43,882 nt of DNA from Planctomyces sp. (GCA_016795105.1 JAEUIH010000037.1:1-43882), one strand, 5' to 3'. Shown: positions 17,659 to 26,904, counted from the stretch's first letter. Notes: a model not told the origin generated them from the sequence alone. Translations and numbers: made by a program.

Positions 17659-18532
17659 CATCCTTGCCGCGTGGAATCAGTTTTTCCATGCACCGGTGTG
17701 CTGTGCTTCGCTGGTCCTGTTTCGGATTTTGACCGGATCAATTCTGGTCACCAATGCAGTGCTGTTGATCCCGCTGACCGAGGAGTACTTCGGCGAAGCA
17801 GGTGCATGGAATACCAAACGCTGGCGGGAGCAATTTGGAAACCGTCGGTTCAGCATCCTGACTTTTCTTCCGGACTCCACAAATTCATTTCGTATTTTGC
17901 TTGCCGTGCATCTCACTTCGGCTTTGGGATTCCTGTTTGGATATCTGTTTCACCTGAGCGCTCTCGTCACGTTTCTGACACTTGTCTCCATCCACCACCG
18001 AAACACGTTTATTCTCTCCAGCGGTGACACATTGTTGAGGATCTTTACGTTCCTCAGTATTTTCAGTGATGCCAGTGCTGCGGTGTCCGTCGATTCCTGG
18101 CTGGCCGAGAACACCTTTGCAGAGTTCCCCCTTGTGGCAGCATGGCCAATACGGTTGATTCAACTGCAAATGAGCATTGTCTATCTGCGAACCGTATTCT
18201 GGAAGCTCAGAGGTCGCCGTTGGCGCGACGGAACGGCCGCATGGTACCCGCTCTGGGTGGAATCGTACGTCCGATTTCGTCCTCCCGCCTGGATGCTGAC
18301 TCGCGGCACAATCCGCTTCGCCACCTGGGGCACCCTGATTGCCGAGGTTGCACTGGGAACCCTGATCTGGATTCGAGAATTCCGTTACCCGGTTCTGGGT
18401 TCCGGAATTCTCTTGCATCTGATCTTCGACCTGATCCTGAATCTCCAGTTTTTCAGCTGGATCATGATTGCAGGACTCGTTCTATTCGTTGCTCCCGAAG
18501 ACGTCGTCAGCCTGCTGAGTCGTATACTGTAG
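17645..18532 (+). CDS. HTTM-domain membrane protein (vitamin K gamma-carboxylase-like)
   Basis: 295 residues with about six to seven membrane helices. The stretch HHRNTFILSSGDTLLRIFTF and the later LQLQMSIVYL / FWKLRGRRWRDGTAAWY match the HTTM family, the bacterial relatives of vitamin K-dependent gamma-glutamyl carboxylase. Many bacterial members are short and lack the C-terminal region of the animal enzyme, and this is one of those, so carboxylase activity should not be assumed. The start overlaps the preceding gene and has AGGGA upstream. A perfect 9-bp hairpin begins at its stop codon. Confidence 0.87.
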   Translation: MPLSDILAAWNQFFHAPVCCASLVLFRILTGSILVTNAVLLIPLTEEYFGEAGAWNTKRWREQFGNRRFSILTFLPDSTNSFRILLAVHLTSALGFLFGYLFHLSALVTFLTLVSIHHRNTFILSSGDTLLRIFTFLSIFSDASAAVSVDSWLAENTFAEFPLVAAWPIRLIQLQMSIVYLRTVFWKLRGRRWRDGTAAWYPLWVESYVRFRPPAWMLTRGTIRFATWGTLIAEVALGTLIWIREFRYPVLGSGILLHLIFDLILNLQFFSWIMIAGLVLFVAPEDVVSLLSRIL

Positions 18533-18553
18533 AACGATTGTCCCCAATCGTTC
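18532..18553. terminator. Convergent-gene hairpin 1
   Basis: Perfect 9-bp stem GAACGATTG / CAATCGTTC with loop TCCC, starting on the last base of the HTTM stop codon. There is no T-tract. It probably terminates or protects the 3' end of the membrane-protein operon. Confidence 0.6.
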
Positions 18554-18589
18554 ACCTCCCACTGCCGCTTGAATCGCAACAAACACGAT

Positions 18590-18611
18590 GATCAATTGAG
18601 GACAATTGATC
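18590..18611. terminator. Convergent-gene hairpin 2
   Basis: Perfect 9-bp stem GATCAATTG / CAATTGATC with loop AGGA, 12 bases beyond the stop of the minus-strand dehydrogenase. Stem and loop lengths equal those of hairpin 1, with one hairpin per convergent gene. Confidence 0.6.
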
Positions 18612-18622
18612 TACTATTGAAG

Positions 18623-19726
18623 TCATCCTTCAGCAACTTCAACGTACACTTTCAGAGCATCCCGATCTTCGACCAGCAGACGCATCATTTCTTTGTAGTT
18701 CTCGAGTCCCTTGACGGGTGTTGTCAGGATTTTCTGAATCACACCGGGCCACGTTACCTCACCGAGAGCAAGGTCGGCAATTCCGGACTCAAAATGACGG
18801 AAGTTTGCATTCACAGAACCGATCAGCATCTTGTTGCCAAGCACCCAGTTCAGATTGACCGAGTCACTCGGGACTTCAATCCTGCGTTGGCCGCCGGTGA
18901 TGCTCGTCCACACAATGCAGCCATTCAGTCCAAGCACTTCCATTGCTTCAAATGCAATGGCGCTGCTTCCGGTTGCTTCAATGATGAGATCCGGCTTTCC
19001 GTGCTTTGCGGCCAGTTCCTTCATGGTGGTTTCGGCCGTGCTGACGTAAGTTGAACCAAACCCTTCAGCGATTTCTGCCTTCAGGTTCGGCTTGCGGCCG
19101 CGAGCCAGAGTAAACACCTGCATGCCTCGCAGCCGCAGGATGAGTGTTGACAAAAGTCCAATCTGCCCGGCTCCGGTTACCCAGGCTCGTTTCGGTTCCC
19201 AAACCTGCAGACGCTTCTGAGCAAGAAATGCCTGCTCAACGGCCTTGGCCGCGCAACTCATAGGTTCTGCAAGTACATGCAGATGCTTCAACCCGACTGG
19301 TACGCGAACAATAAACTCTTCGTCGTCGACAAAGTATTCCGTCAAATATCCATGTCGAAGGTTGATACCACGCTCGTAGTATTCTTCTTCACTGGTGATG
19401 TCGGATCGACCAATCCGATCGTAGATGGACTGTCCTGGGCGTCGCACTGTGCATGTGACATAGTCACCTGGTTTCACCTTGCGAACGTTGTCGCCAACAG
19501 CCTCGACAATCCCGAAACACTCGTGGCCGATGACCAGAAAATCAAAACCTGACGGTGCATTGCCATACAGAGCGTCGTTAATTTCCCGATCTGTTGCGTC
19601 AACACCCACTTTGAGAACTTTGACAAGAACACCGCGTCCGTCGGCGATGTCCGAAACAGCAGGACGAGGTAGTTGAGCAAGATGAACACTGTTTGGAGTA
19701 CCGGGACGAACAGCAATGGCTTTCAT
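18623..19726 (-). CDS. Zinc-dependent MDR dehydrogenase, glucose-1-dehydrogenase-like
   Basis: 367 residues with the medium-chain dehydrogenase fold. The pattern resembles archaeal glucose dehydrogenases more than classical alcohol dehydrogenases: [11 protein letters not shown] at the catalytic-zinc site with an acidic residue where ADH has Cys, [12 protein letters not shown] (H68, E69), [10 protein letters not shown], and [15 protein letters not shown], whose Glu is a further zinc ligand in that family. The Rossmann motif is [13 protein letters not shown], with an Arg-rich stretch after the second strand (ARGRKPN) suggesting NADP preference. The four-cysteine structural-zinc lobe is absent. 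The likely reaction is sugar oxidation to the lactone; glucose as substrate is inference. It is convergent with the HTTM operon. Confidence 0.86.
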   Translation of the reverse strand: MKAIAVRPGTPNSVHLAQLPRPAVSDIADGRGVLVKVLKVGVDATDREINDALYGNAPSGFDFLVIGHECFGIVEAVGDNVRKVKPGDYVTCTVRRPGQSIYDRIGRSDITSEEEYYERGINLRHGYLTEYFVDDEEFIVRVPVGLKHLHVLAEPMSCAAKAVEQAFLAQKRLQVWEPKRAWVTGAGQIGLLSTLILRLRGMQVFTLARGRKPNLKAEIAEGFGSTYVSTAETTMKELAAKHGKPDLIIEATGSSAIAFEAMEVLGLNGCIVWTSITGGQRRIEVPSDSVNLNWVLGNKMLIGSVNANFRHFESGIADLALGEVTWPGVIQKILTTPVKGLENYKEMMRLLVEDRDALKVYVEVAEG

Positions 19727-19869
19727 CGAACAATCCTGAAGCAGTCGGCCTCACCTGAAACAATCAGCGATGACGGCACGAACTGCAAAAAACAAAGTGA
19801 AAAACTCACGGGGCGGGGATTCTAGCCGTGAGGATCTGCTTTCGCCAGCACTCCGAAGCATTGTCTCTG

Positions 19870-21105
19870 TCATGGAATTCCCGATTTACGTTCTTCAATC
19901 TCAGCACCCTGACGAACCTGATCGCCCGGATGCAGAATTACGGAATCTCCTTCAGATAATCCATCCAAAACCTCGGCCGTATCATCATTTCTATGTCCGA
20001 TTCGAACCTGCTGAAGCTGTGCTCGCCCCTGCCTGACCGCATACACGGTCCATGACAATTCTGCTTCCGCATCACCTCTGGTCGACGATTTCTCCGCGTC
20101 CCGGAACAGTGCACCAACCGGAACCTGCAGTACGTTTTCGCCGGCCCAGATTTCAATCGATGCCTCGACGCGATACCCATCCCCCAGCCCATGCAGTTCT
20201 GTCTTGTCCGGAAGATCAACAATGACGTTCACGCGTTGTTCTTCAACACCCAGTGCTGACACTTTCGTGAACGCGGCAGGTTCGATTCGACGGACTCGCC
20301 CGGAAATCACATGATTACCACCCCAATCATCCAACAGCACGTTTGCACCTGGGGAAACGCGAACGGCATCGGACGAAAGAACGTCAACCTCAACTTCCAG
20401 ATCACCAGCATCCCCGATTTCAAGCAGTGGCTCACCAGCCACTACAACCGTGGCACTTTCCCGAAAGACACGTAACACAGTTCCGGACACTGGCGCTTTG
20501 ATCGGAAACTGAACTTTCTGCGGGTCATCCGCTTCGCCGCTCGTCTGCAGCAGAGCCGCCTGAGCCTGTTGAAGTTCGAATGTCGCTATCTGCTCCATGA
20601 ACTCTGTATCTGCGTACTCACTCTGAGCAACGGCAAACGCCAGTTCGGCATCATCGAGAGAACCCCTGTCGAGCGCCTTCTCTTCAAGAAGACTTCTGAT
20701 TCGCGCCAACTCAACTTCCGCATGTGCCAGCGTTTCACGTGCGATTGTCTTCTTTGGTGCCAGCTGCTGAAGGCGAGCCTCTGCAGCCAGTTCTCGTGCT
20801 TTCAGTTCGGCTACGGCCCTGGGGTCCAGCAGTTGTGGGTCGGTCGGCTGAATGACGGCAACCATCGTCTCAGTGCCAATGACCGGATCGCCGGGTTCAA
20901 GATCAATACGGAGCAACCGTCCCGAAACCGGTGTCGAAATCACATAGCGTTCCCGAACACGAGTTCTCCCGTCCTCGCGAACAGCCAGTCTCATCGGTCC
21001 TCGAGAGACACTGACAATATCGACCGCTACCGGCGATGGCTGCATCAACCACCACACTCCGAATACACACAGGAGAGTTCCAGCAATCCAGACGATTCGC
21101 TTCAT
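19870..21105 (-). CDS. HlyD/RND-type membrane fusion protein of an ABC exporter
   Basis: 411-residue periplasmic adaptor: an N-terminal anchor (IVWIAGTLLCVFGVWWL), a biotinyl-lipoyl half-motif (VISTPVSGRLLRIDLEPGDPV), a long alpha-helical coiled-coil hairpin (about 95-185, rich in Ala, Glu, Leu, Gln), the second lipoyl half (FPIKAPVSGTVLRVFRESATVV), then beta-barrel and membrane-proximal domains. It is the last gene of a three-gene minus-strand operon, 20 bases after the permease. It would bridge the inner-membrane permease to an outer-membrane channel, which is not encoded here. The substrate is unknown. Confidence 0.92.
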   Translation of the reverse strand: MKRIVWIAGTLLCVFGVWWLMQPSPVAVDIVSVSRGPMRLAVREDGRTRVRERYVISTPVSGRLLRIDLEPGDPVIGTETMVAVIQPTDPQLLDPRAVAELKARELAAEARLQQLAPKKTIARETLAHAEVELARIRSLLEEKALDRGSLDDAELAFAVAQSEYADTEFMEQIATFELQQAQAALLQTSGEADDPQKVQFPIKAPVSGTVLRVFRESATVVVAGEPLLEIGDAGDLEVEVDVLSSDAVRVSPGANVLLDDWGGNHVISGRVRRIEPAAFTKVSALGVEEQRVNVIVDLPDKTELHGLGDGYRVEASIEIWAGENVLQVPVGALFRDAEKSSTRGDAEAELSWTVYAVRQGRAQLQQVRIGHRNDDTAEVLDGLSEGDSVILHPGDQVRQGAEIEERKSGIP

Positions 21106-21125
21106 GATTCATTCGCCAGTTTCAG

Positions 21126-23489
21126 TTACTCACGACTCTTCAACACGCCAATCATATCCAGTTGCCCAACACGCACGACAACAACAATACCGGAGACAAC
21201 AGAAGCGATCACTGTGACCATCGCAGAAAACATGTACGTGCGACTGCTGATGACCAGCGGAATCCGATACATTTCTGTCTGAAGTGCCAGAGACGTCATC
21301 CAGGAAAACAGAGTTCCCAGCGCGAGCCCGGCGGGAATCGCAGCAGCAGCAAAAACGGCCAGCTCTCCCAGCAGGATGACAGCCACTTCCCGAGTCGTAA
21401 ACCCGATCACGCGAAGTGTCGCAAGCTCTCGACTTCGTTCCGCCAGTGCAATCCTCGCAGTATTGTAGACCACTCCAAAAGCAATGATGCATGCAAACGC
21501 AACGTTGAATGATCGAAGTATCAACTGATTCTCTGCAATCGTGTCCAAAAAGCTTTGAATCGTGGCCTCACGAACCGTAACACTCGCAATCGCGGGCGTA
21601 TGCTTTAGTGAAGTATACAGTGACTCCTGATGATGCGAATCGACAAGCAGCCAGACTCCGGACACTCGAGACTGCTCCTGCATCACACGATCCATCTCGG
21701 CGGCCGAGATGTAGGCATTGGTCCCCGTATAGTCACGAATCAGTCCGGCAACCCGAATTTCTGTGTTGGGACGACGCCCCTCAAGGACTTCAACCTGCAC
21801 CGTATCACCAGCCTGAACATCGAGCAGGGCGGCCAGAGCTTCCGAAAGTAACAAACCCTGCGGAGGCAGAGAGACTTCCTGTTGTCGATCATCATAAAGC
21901 TTCAGAAGTTCTCGCCGATCCGATAAACCCATCAGCGCCAGTCGTCGACTGAGTGCTCCCGAACGCAGCCGAACTGGCAATGCTCGAAATCCTTCAGCGC
22001 GAATCACACCGGACATCTTCTCAAATTCATGGATCACATCGCTGGTTGATGGTTCATAAAGTGTCACAGTCACATCGTCCCGCTGGACCGTGTGGAACTG
22101 AAAGCTGACCAGAAACTCAAGGGCATCGGATCCAAAACTACCTGTGACAAGCACGGATGTGGCTAATGCAATACCCACACAACTGATCAGTGATTTCATC
22201 GGACGACGCTCAATGTTTCGAAGTATCATCCGCATTGCCTGGCCTCTGAAGATCAATGAACTCAATGGTTCGATGATCGAAAGCTGATAGCGAGCCGGTG
22301 GCTCCGGACGCATAGCCTCCGCTGGATGCAGCCGCACCGCCTTCCAGACAGAGTTGAGACATCCCAAATAGCCGGCCACAAGACAAGTGCATCCCACGAC
22401 CAGTGTGGAACTGACATCCAGCTCAAAGAAAAAGAAGGGGAACCGATAAAACCTTGTATAGATTTGTGTCAAACCACTTCCCATCCATGCGCCCGCCAAA
22501 ACTCCAATCAACAGTCCCACAACGGCAATCACGGTCACAAACTGCAGATAGTGGATGGCAATTTCCGGACTGGTGTAACCAAAGGCTTTCAGCGCAGCGA
22601 TTTGCTCTCGCTGAGTCCCAATCACTCGCGACAGCACAATATTCAGGAGAAATGCAGAAACAAAAATGAAAACCAATGGCACATAGGTACCAGTGCCTTG
22701 CAGCTGACGAATTTCGTCAGTGACGTATCGAGCAGAAACCTGTTCGTCACGCCCATAGCTGCCAACATTGCCCCATGGATCGAGCAACTGATCCAATTTA
22801 CGAATGACTTCTTTCTCGTGCGCCCCGGGCATCAATCGCACTGTGATGTCATTGAACGACGCTTTACTGTCAAAAGCTGCTTCAAGTGTCGACCGCAGAG
22901 TCCAGAAGACTCCAAACCGCTGAGCATCCGGCAGCATTTCCCCGGTTCTGACGGTCAGTACGTACTCCGGAGAGAGCGCCACGCCCACAATGAAAAGCCG
23001 TCTGAGTCTTCCGTTGAGAATTGCCTCCAGTGAATCTCCGGGATTAAGCCGATGAACCACAGCGAATGATTCACCAACGAGCACTTCCAGTTCTGAACCC
23101 GGTTGAGGCAATCGGCCACGTCGGAGATAGATTTGATTCAGCTTCGACGGCCCCCGATCTGGCAAAGAGATCAGACGGGCGACAGCAGGCTCTTGAATTC
23201 CGGGCACGATGAGATTGACGTCATGGACGATTCGAGTATCAACAGCGGCAACTCCTTCAAGCAACCGCACATCGTCCGCTACCCACTCCGGAGCACGCCG
23301 CATATTGGCAAACACATGAGCAAACCGATAGCGATCGTAGTAGGTATCCCGAGTGACCGATAACGACCGCAACGTACTCCATGCCATCACACTGATCGCA
23401 ATTCCGCTGGCCATCACAAGGCTCACGGCCAAAGCCTGAGCCCACATTGATGTGAGATCACGGAAGAGTTTTCGCTGCAGGGTTCGCAT
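21126..23489 (-). CDS. ABC transporter permease with two FtsX domains
   Basis: 787 residues, about twice the size of a MacB/DevC permease half. There is one N-terminal helix (WAQALAVSLVMASGIAISVMA), a large periplasmic MacB_PCD-like domain, three helices (about 262-400: VPLVFIFVSAFLLNIVLS, VTVIAVVGLLIGVLAG, LVVGCTCLVAGYLG), then the same arrangement again (helices near 425, 655, 705 and 760). It is a full-length fused dimer-type permease of the mechanotransmission (type VII) class. It starts 3 bases after the ATPase stop, so coupling is likely. The adaptor downstream suggests export of a hydrophobic substrate or lipoprotein-like cargo. Confidence 0.91.
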   Translation of the reverse strand: MRTLQRKLFRDLTSMWAQALAVSLVMASGIAISVMAWSTLRSLSVTRDTYYDRYRFAHVFANMRRAPEWVADDVRLLEGVAAVDTRIVHDVNLIVPGIQEPAVARLISLPDRGPSKLNQIYLRRGRLPQPGSELEVLVGESFAVVHRLNPGDSLEAILNGRLRRLFIVGVALSPEYVLTVRTGEMLPDAQRFGVFWTLRSTLEAAFDSKASFNDITVRLMPGAHEKEVIRKLDQLLDPWGNVGSYGRDEQVSARYVTDEIRQLQGTGTYVPLVFIFVSAFLLNIVLSRVIGTQREQIAALKAFGYTSPEIAIHYLQFVTVIAVVGLLIGVLAGAWMGSGLTQIYTRFYRFPFFFFELDVSSTLVVGCTCLVAGYLGCLNSVWKAVRLHPAEAMRPEPPARYQLSIIEPLSSLIFRGQAMRMILRNIERRPMKSLISCVGIALATSVLVTGSFGSDALEFLVSFQFHTVQRDDVTVTLYEPSTSDVIHEFEKMSGVIRAEGFRALPVRLRSGALSRRLALMGLSDRRELLKLYDDRQQEVSLPPQGLLLSEALAALLDVQAGDTVQVEVLEGRRPNTEIRVAGLIRDYTGTNAYISAAEMDRVMQEQSRVSGVWLLVDSHHQESLYTSLKHTPAIASVTVREATIQSFLDTIAENQLILRSFNVAFACIIAFGVVYNTARIALAERSRELATLRVIGFTTREVAVILLGELAVFAAAAIPAGLALGTLFSWMTSLALQTEMYRIPLVISSRTYMFSAMVTVIASVVSGIVVVVRVGQLDMIGVLKSRE

Positions 23490-23492
23490 CAG

Positions 23493-24230
23493 TCACCACA
23501 CAATCTGCCGAGGAGTCAGTTTGCTGGTGTTGCGGACATCTCCGGCAATTCGGCCATCCGACATTGTGATGACACGGTCCGCCATCCCCGAGATGGCCGC
23601 ATTGTGAGTGATCACGAGAGTGAGTGTCCCCAGTTCCCGATTCACGCGGTCAATAACATCGAGAACGCGCACTCCGGTCGATACATCCAGAGCGCCTGTC
23701 GGCTCATCACACAACAAAACCGCGGGGCGACGGGCAACGGCTCGAGCAATCGCGACTCGCTGCTGCTCTCCGCCCGACATCTGCGAAGGAAAATGACTGC
23801 GACGATCTCCAAGTCCAACCAGGTCCAGGGCCTCGGCAGGGTTCATGGGGGAATCACAAATGTCCGTGACAAGTGCAACATTTTCCTGTGCCGTCAGACT
23901 TGGAATCAGGTTATAGAACTGAAACACAAATCCAACACTTCGTCGTCGGAACCATGTCCGTTCGTGCTCCGTCATTTTTGCAAGGTCCTGACCTCGAAAC
24001 AGCACGCGGCCGGACGTTGGAACATCGAGGCCCCCCAAAATATTGAGAAGGGTCGACTTACCACTTCCCGAAGGTCCTACCAGCACAACGAATTCCCGCT
24101 CTCGAAGAATCAGGCTGGCGCCTCGCAGAGCCACAACGTCAACATCACCCATTCGGTAAACCCGGGAAATGTCTTCGACGTCAAAGACGGTCTGTGCCTG
24201 TATTTCTGCGGGATGTGGGACAGGCTGCAT
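23493..24230 (-). CDS. ABC transporter ATP-binding protein (MacB/LolD type)
   Basis: 245 residues. Walker [11 protein letters not shown]-loop [18 protein letters not shown], signature [13 protein letters not shown], Walker [13 protein letters not shown] and the H-loop His in LVITHN are all intact. The tight spacing and the SGGEQQR/TGALD variants are typical of the LolD/MacB family that pairs with FtsX-type permeases. It is first gene of the exporter operon, divergent from the NtrC-type regulator across about 200 bases, so that regulator is a candidate controller. Confidence 0.95.
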   Translation of the reverse strand: MQPVPHPAEIQAQTVFDVEDISRVYRMGDVDVVALRGASLILREREFVVLVGPSGSGKSTLLNILGGLDVPTSGRVLFRGQDLAKMTEHERTWFRRRSVGFVFQFYNLIPSLTAQENVALVTDICDSPMNPAEALDLVGLGDRRSHFPSQMSGGEQQRVAIARAVARRPAVLLCDEPTGALDVSTGVRVLDVIDRVNRELGTLTLVITHNAAISGMADRVITMSDGRIAGDVRNTSKLTPRQIVW

Positions 24231-24432
24231 CTACAGTTCCTGTCAACTGAAAAAGTGCAAAATTGCAGTGAGTCAAATGCACGCAAGTTCAAATCAAATA
24301 ATACCTTACGGCAGGATCTCACGCCACGCATGAAAGGTCAAGCACCAGTAGATCGGAAAAAGTCGCGTTGCCTCGATCGGCAGATTCTGCTAACTTCACA
24401 TTCCGTAATGATTGCTGAAAACATTCGGCGGG

Positions 24433-25989
24433 ATGCCGACTGACAAAGCCATGGAGCAGGCTGTGACCAAGAAGCGTTTTTCGCTGCGAGTACTGTTTGT
24501 CGATGACGAACAAAACATTGCAGATCTTATGAGATCCGAACTGCCTCGAATGGGCCACACGGCCACAATTCGACAGACTGCCAGTTCAGCGATCGAAGCA
24601 ATCAATAACAACACCTTTGACGCAGCGATCGTCGATCTTCGAATGCCGGGCGGAAGCGGCTGGGACGTCATTGATCACCTTCGTCAGCATTCTCCGGAAA
24701 CTGAATACGTCATCAGCACCGGCCACGGCAGCATGGATGACGCAATTCGCGGTATCCGCATGGGTGCTTATGACTTTCTCCCAAAGCCTGTTTCACTCTT
24801 TGAAATTGCCAGTGTTCTGGATCGAATAGGCGAAAAGAAGGCACTCCAGAATAAAGCGATCGCACTCGAAAGCCGCCTCGAACGCGCAGAAGGGCGATCT
24901 GATCTCATCGGCACTTCCGCACCAATGATGCGCGTACACAAACTTATTGAGAAAATCGCACCGACCGATTCGGCCGTGCTGATCCTCGGTGAAACCGGAA
25001 CCGGCAAAGAAATGGTCGCCCGGCGAATTCACGAAATGAGTGATCGTCGAAATGAGCCTTTCGTCGCTGTCAACTGCGGTGCTCTCCCGGAAAATCTCGT
25101 AGAAAGCGAATTCTTCGGCCACCGAAAAGGCGCATTCACCGGCGCGGATGTTGCCCGTACTGGTCTGTTTGAAGTTGCAAACGGGGGCACACTGTTTCTT
25201 GACGAACTCGGTGAACTCGACAAATCCATGCAGGTGAAACTGCTCCGGTTTCTTGAGTCAGGTGAAGTCCGGCGAGTTGGCGAAAATGAACCATTCCATG
25301 TCGACGTAAGAATCGTGTGCGCAACAAACCGAGAACTCGAAAGCATGGTTGCCGAAGGAAGCTTCCGAGAGGACCTCTTCTTTCGTGTCAACACGTTTGA
25401 GATTCATCTGCCACCACTTCGCGAACGGCTGGATGATATTCCTCAACTCGCCCGACATCTCATCACCCGGCACCTGAAACGGGACCGAATTCCTGATGAC
25501 TTCCTGCCTGCGGAAACCATTCAGGTCCTGCAGACTCATCACTGGTCAGGCAACATTCGCGAACTGTCAAATGTTCTCGAACATGCGGTCATTCTGTCCG
25601 ATGGACAAAAGATCCTGCCCGCCGATCTTCCACGAAGCGTCACAAAGAATCTCTTCGGCAAGCTGGATCAACCGGCGAAATCAGTCGCGGAAACTGTTCC
25701 CGAAAAACCAACGCTGTCCATCGTCCCCCAGCCAAAGATCACAACTCTGAGGGAAATGGAACAGCAGATGATCCTCGATGCACTCAACAAATATGAAGGC
25801 GATAAGCCCAAAGCCGCCAAAGAGCTCGGTATCGCTCTCAAAACGCTGTATAACCGACTGAGTCAGATAGAAGCCTTCCGAGATTCAGGCACCTCTCAGC
25901 CTCAGTCGTCACACACAACTGCTTCTCAAAACAAAATGCTCTCACATGAAAGCCAGCGTGACCTGGAAGGTAATCGACACGCCGGCTGA
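24433..25989 (+). CDS. NtrC-family sigma-54-dependent response regulator
   Basis: Receiver domain with acidic pocket VDDEQ (24-25), phosphoacceptor D68 in IVDLRMPGGSG, and K118 in FLPKPVSL. AAA+ domain with Walker A GETGTGKE, the sigma-54-contacting GAFTGA loop in HRKGAFTGADVARTG, Walker B GGTLFLDELGELD and arginine-finger region FREDLFFRVN. A Fis-type HTH closes the protein (KPKAAKELGIALKTLYNRLSQIE). All three domains look functional. Start choice is uncertain: ATG 24433 or 24451 are both in frame and neither has a strong SD; a TTG at 24412 is less likely. No histidine kinase is adjacent, so it is an orphan here. It is divergent from the ABC exporter. Confidence 0.94.
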   Translation: MPTDKAMEQAVTKKRFSLRVLFVDDEQNIADLMRSELPRMGHTATIRQTASSAIEAINNNTFDAAIVDLRMPGGSGWDVIDHLRQHSPETEYVISTGHGSMDDAIRGIRMGAYDFLPKPVSLFEIASVLDRIGEKKALQNKAIALESRLERAEGRSDLIGTSAPMMRVHKLIEKIAPTDSAVLILGETGTGKEMVARRIHEMSDRRNEPFVAVNCGALPENLVESEFFGHRKGAFTGADVARTGLFEVANGGTLFLDELGELDKSMQVKLLRFLESGEVRRVGENEPFHVDVRIVCATNRELESMVAEGSFREDLFFRVNTFEIHLPPLRERLDDIPQLARHLITRHLKRDRIPDDFLPAETIQVLQTHHWSGNIRELSNVLEHAVILSDGQKILPADLPRSVTKNLFGKLDQPAKSVAETVPEKPTLSIVPQPKITTLREMEQQMILDALNKYEGDKPKAAKELGIALKTLYNRLSQIEAFRDSGTSQPQSSHTTASQNKMLSHESQRDLEGNRHAG

Positions 25990-25993
25990 CCAT

Positions 25994-26114
25994 CTTGTCC
26001 CTGTCCGAATGAACGGCTTGTCCTTGTCCGGGTAAACGGCTTGTCCTGCTGAATGGCTGGAGTTTTCCTGAACAACAGGGACTATCACTGAACGACAGGG
26101 ACTACTACTGAACT
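25994..26114. repeat. Two opposed short tandem repeats between convergent genes
   Basis: The left block has 23-base units beginning CTTGTCC (25994-26016, 26017-26039, partial from 26040). The right block has 20-base units beginning CTGAAC and containing ACAGGGACTA (26068-26087, 26088-26107, partial from 26108). The core GTCCCTGT of the left block is the reverse complement of ACAGGGAC in the right block, so each block reads the same way relative to the gene it follows. The right block overlaps the stop codon of the lexA-like gene. Confidence 0.7.
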
Positions 26115-26758
26115 CCGATCGGCGGATTCGGCTCAATCACTGGCTTTGGTGCAACACGGAATTTACGCACGACACCGGAGATTACTCCGAGTACCTGGCG
26201 AGTCACAGACGAATACGATCCCGGGATCGCAGGAATCAGGTGGCTGTTCCCATCCTGAACCGTACAGATCACCACGCAGTGACGATCGTCCAGAGCTGCA
26301 ACCATTGAACCTGGCTGCATTGGCGCTTCCCGATTCAGGACAAGAAAATCCCCGTCGGAAATATTCAATGCGTTAAATCCGTGGCCTTCAACTCTGAGGC
26401 AGCAAATATCGTTACCTTCGAACACCGAGTTGAATGAAACATGCTCCTCACCTGAGGATACGCTTGGCTGCACGGGTCGACCCGAAACCGCCGTTCCCAT
26501 CAAAGGAACACTCAATCGGTTCTGAGGTGCATCCGACAACTGGATCGCTCGCGACATGTTCTGCTCGCGGCTGATCAGGCCCTTACGCTCGAGGGCCTTC
26601 AGGTGACACATTACTCCGTTGGGGGAGCGAATATTGAAATGCAGCCCGATTTCTCGAACTGTTGGACCGTAGCCTCGATTAATAATCTTCTCGCGCAGAA
26701 ACTCGTAAATCTCTCGCTGACGCTTCGTCAACGATGGCTTCTTGTTGTTTCCCACCAT
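26105..26758 (-). CDS. lexA: LexA-like repressor lacking the autoproteolysis residues
   Basis: 217 residues from ATG 26758; upstream in-frame codons would add an unrelated-looking N-terminus. The winged-helix domain is classical LexA (SLTKRQREIYEFLREKI, YGPTVREIGLHF, HLKALERKGLI, SRAIQL). The C-terminal S24 fold also aligns without gaps to E. coli LexA over the key regions, but the scissile Ala-Gly is Ser92-Gly93 (TAVSGRP), the nucleophile Ser119 equivalent is Gly127 (VEGHGFNAL), and the Lys156 equivalent is Ile164 (HCVVICTV). I infer a DNA-binding dimer that cannot self-cleave, so any damage-responsive derepression would need another mechanism. Assignment to the LexA family is firm; the regulon is unknown. 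Confidence 0.88.
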   Translation of the reverse strand: MVGNNKKPSLTKRQREIYEFLREKIINRGYGPTVREIGLHFNIRSPNGVMCHLKALERKGLISREQNMSRAIQLSDAPQNRLSVPLMGTAVSGRPVQPSVSSGEEHVSFNSVFEGNDICCLRVEGHGFNALNISDGDFLVLNREAPMQPGSMVAALDDRHCVVICTVQDGNSHLIPAIPGSYSSVTRQVLGVISGVVRKFRVAPKPVIEPNPPIGVQ

Positions 26759-26887
26759 GAATGATCTTTCGTGTTTTTCAGGCCGGAGACGGTTCTCTGG
26801 CCGAGTCGACTCGAAGTCCCGTCCGGACACCGGTGCTTCTGCAATTGCGCGGATCATGTGTGTACCACCTGCGTTTTTTCAGTGAAA

Positions 26888-26904
26888 CCTCGATCAGATC
26901 GAGG
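26888..26904. promoter_or_regulatory. Perfect 17-bp palindrome upstream of lexA-like gene
   Basis: CCTCGATC / GATCGAGG around a central A. It could be an operator for a dimeric regulator (autoregulation is usual for LexA) or a leader-RNA hairpin. It does not match the CTGT-N8-ACAG or GAAC-N4-GTTC LexA boxes. Confidence 0.4.

Noticed and set aside
24231-24432. Sigma-54 (-24/-12) promoter for the ABC exporter operon
   Set aside because: TGCAA elements are present but none has GTGCC at the required spacing, so I cannot support it.
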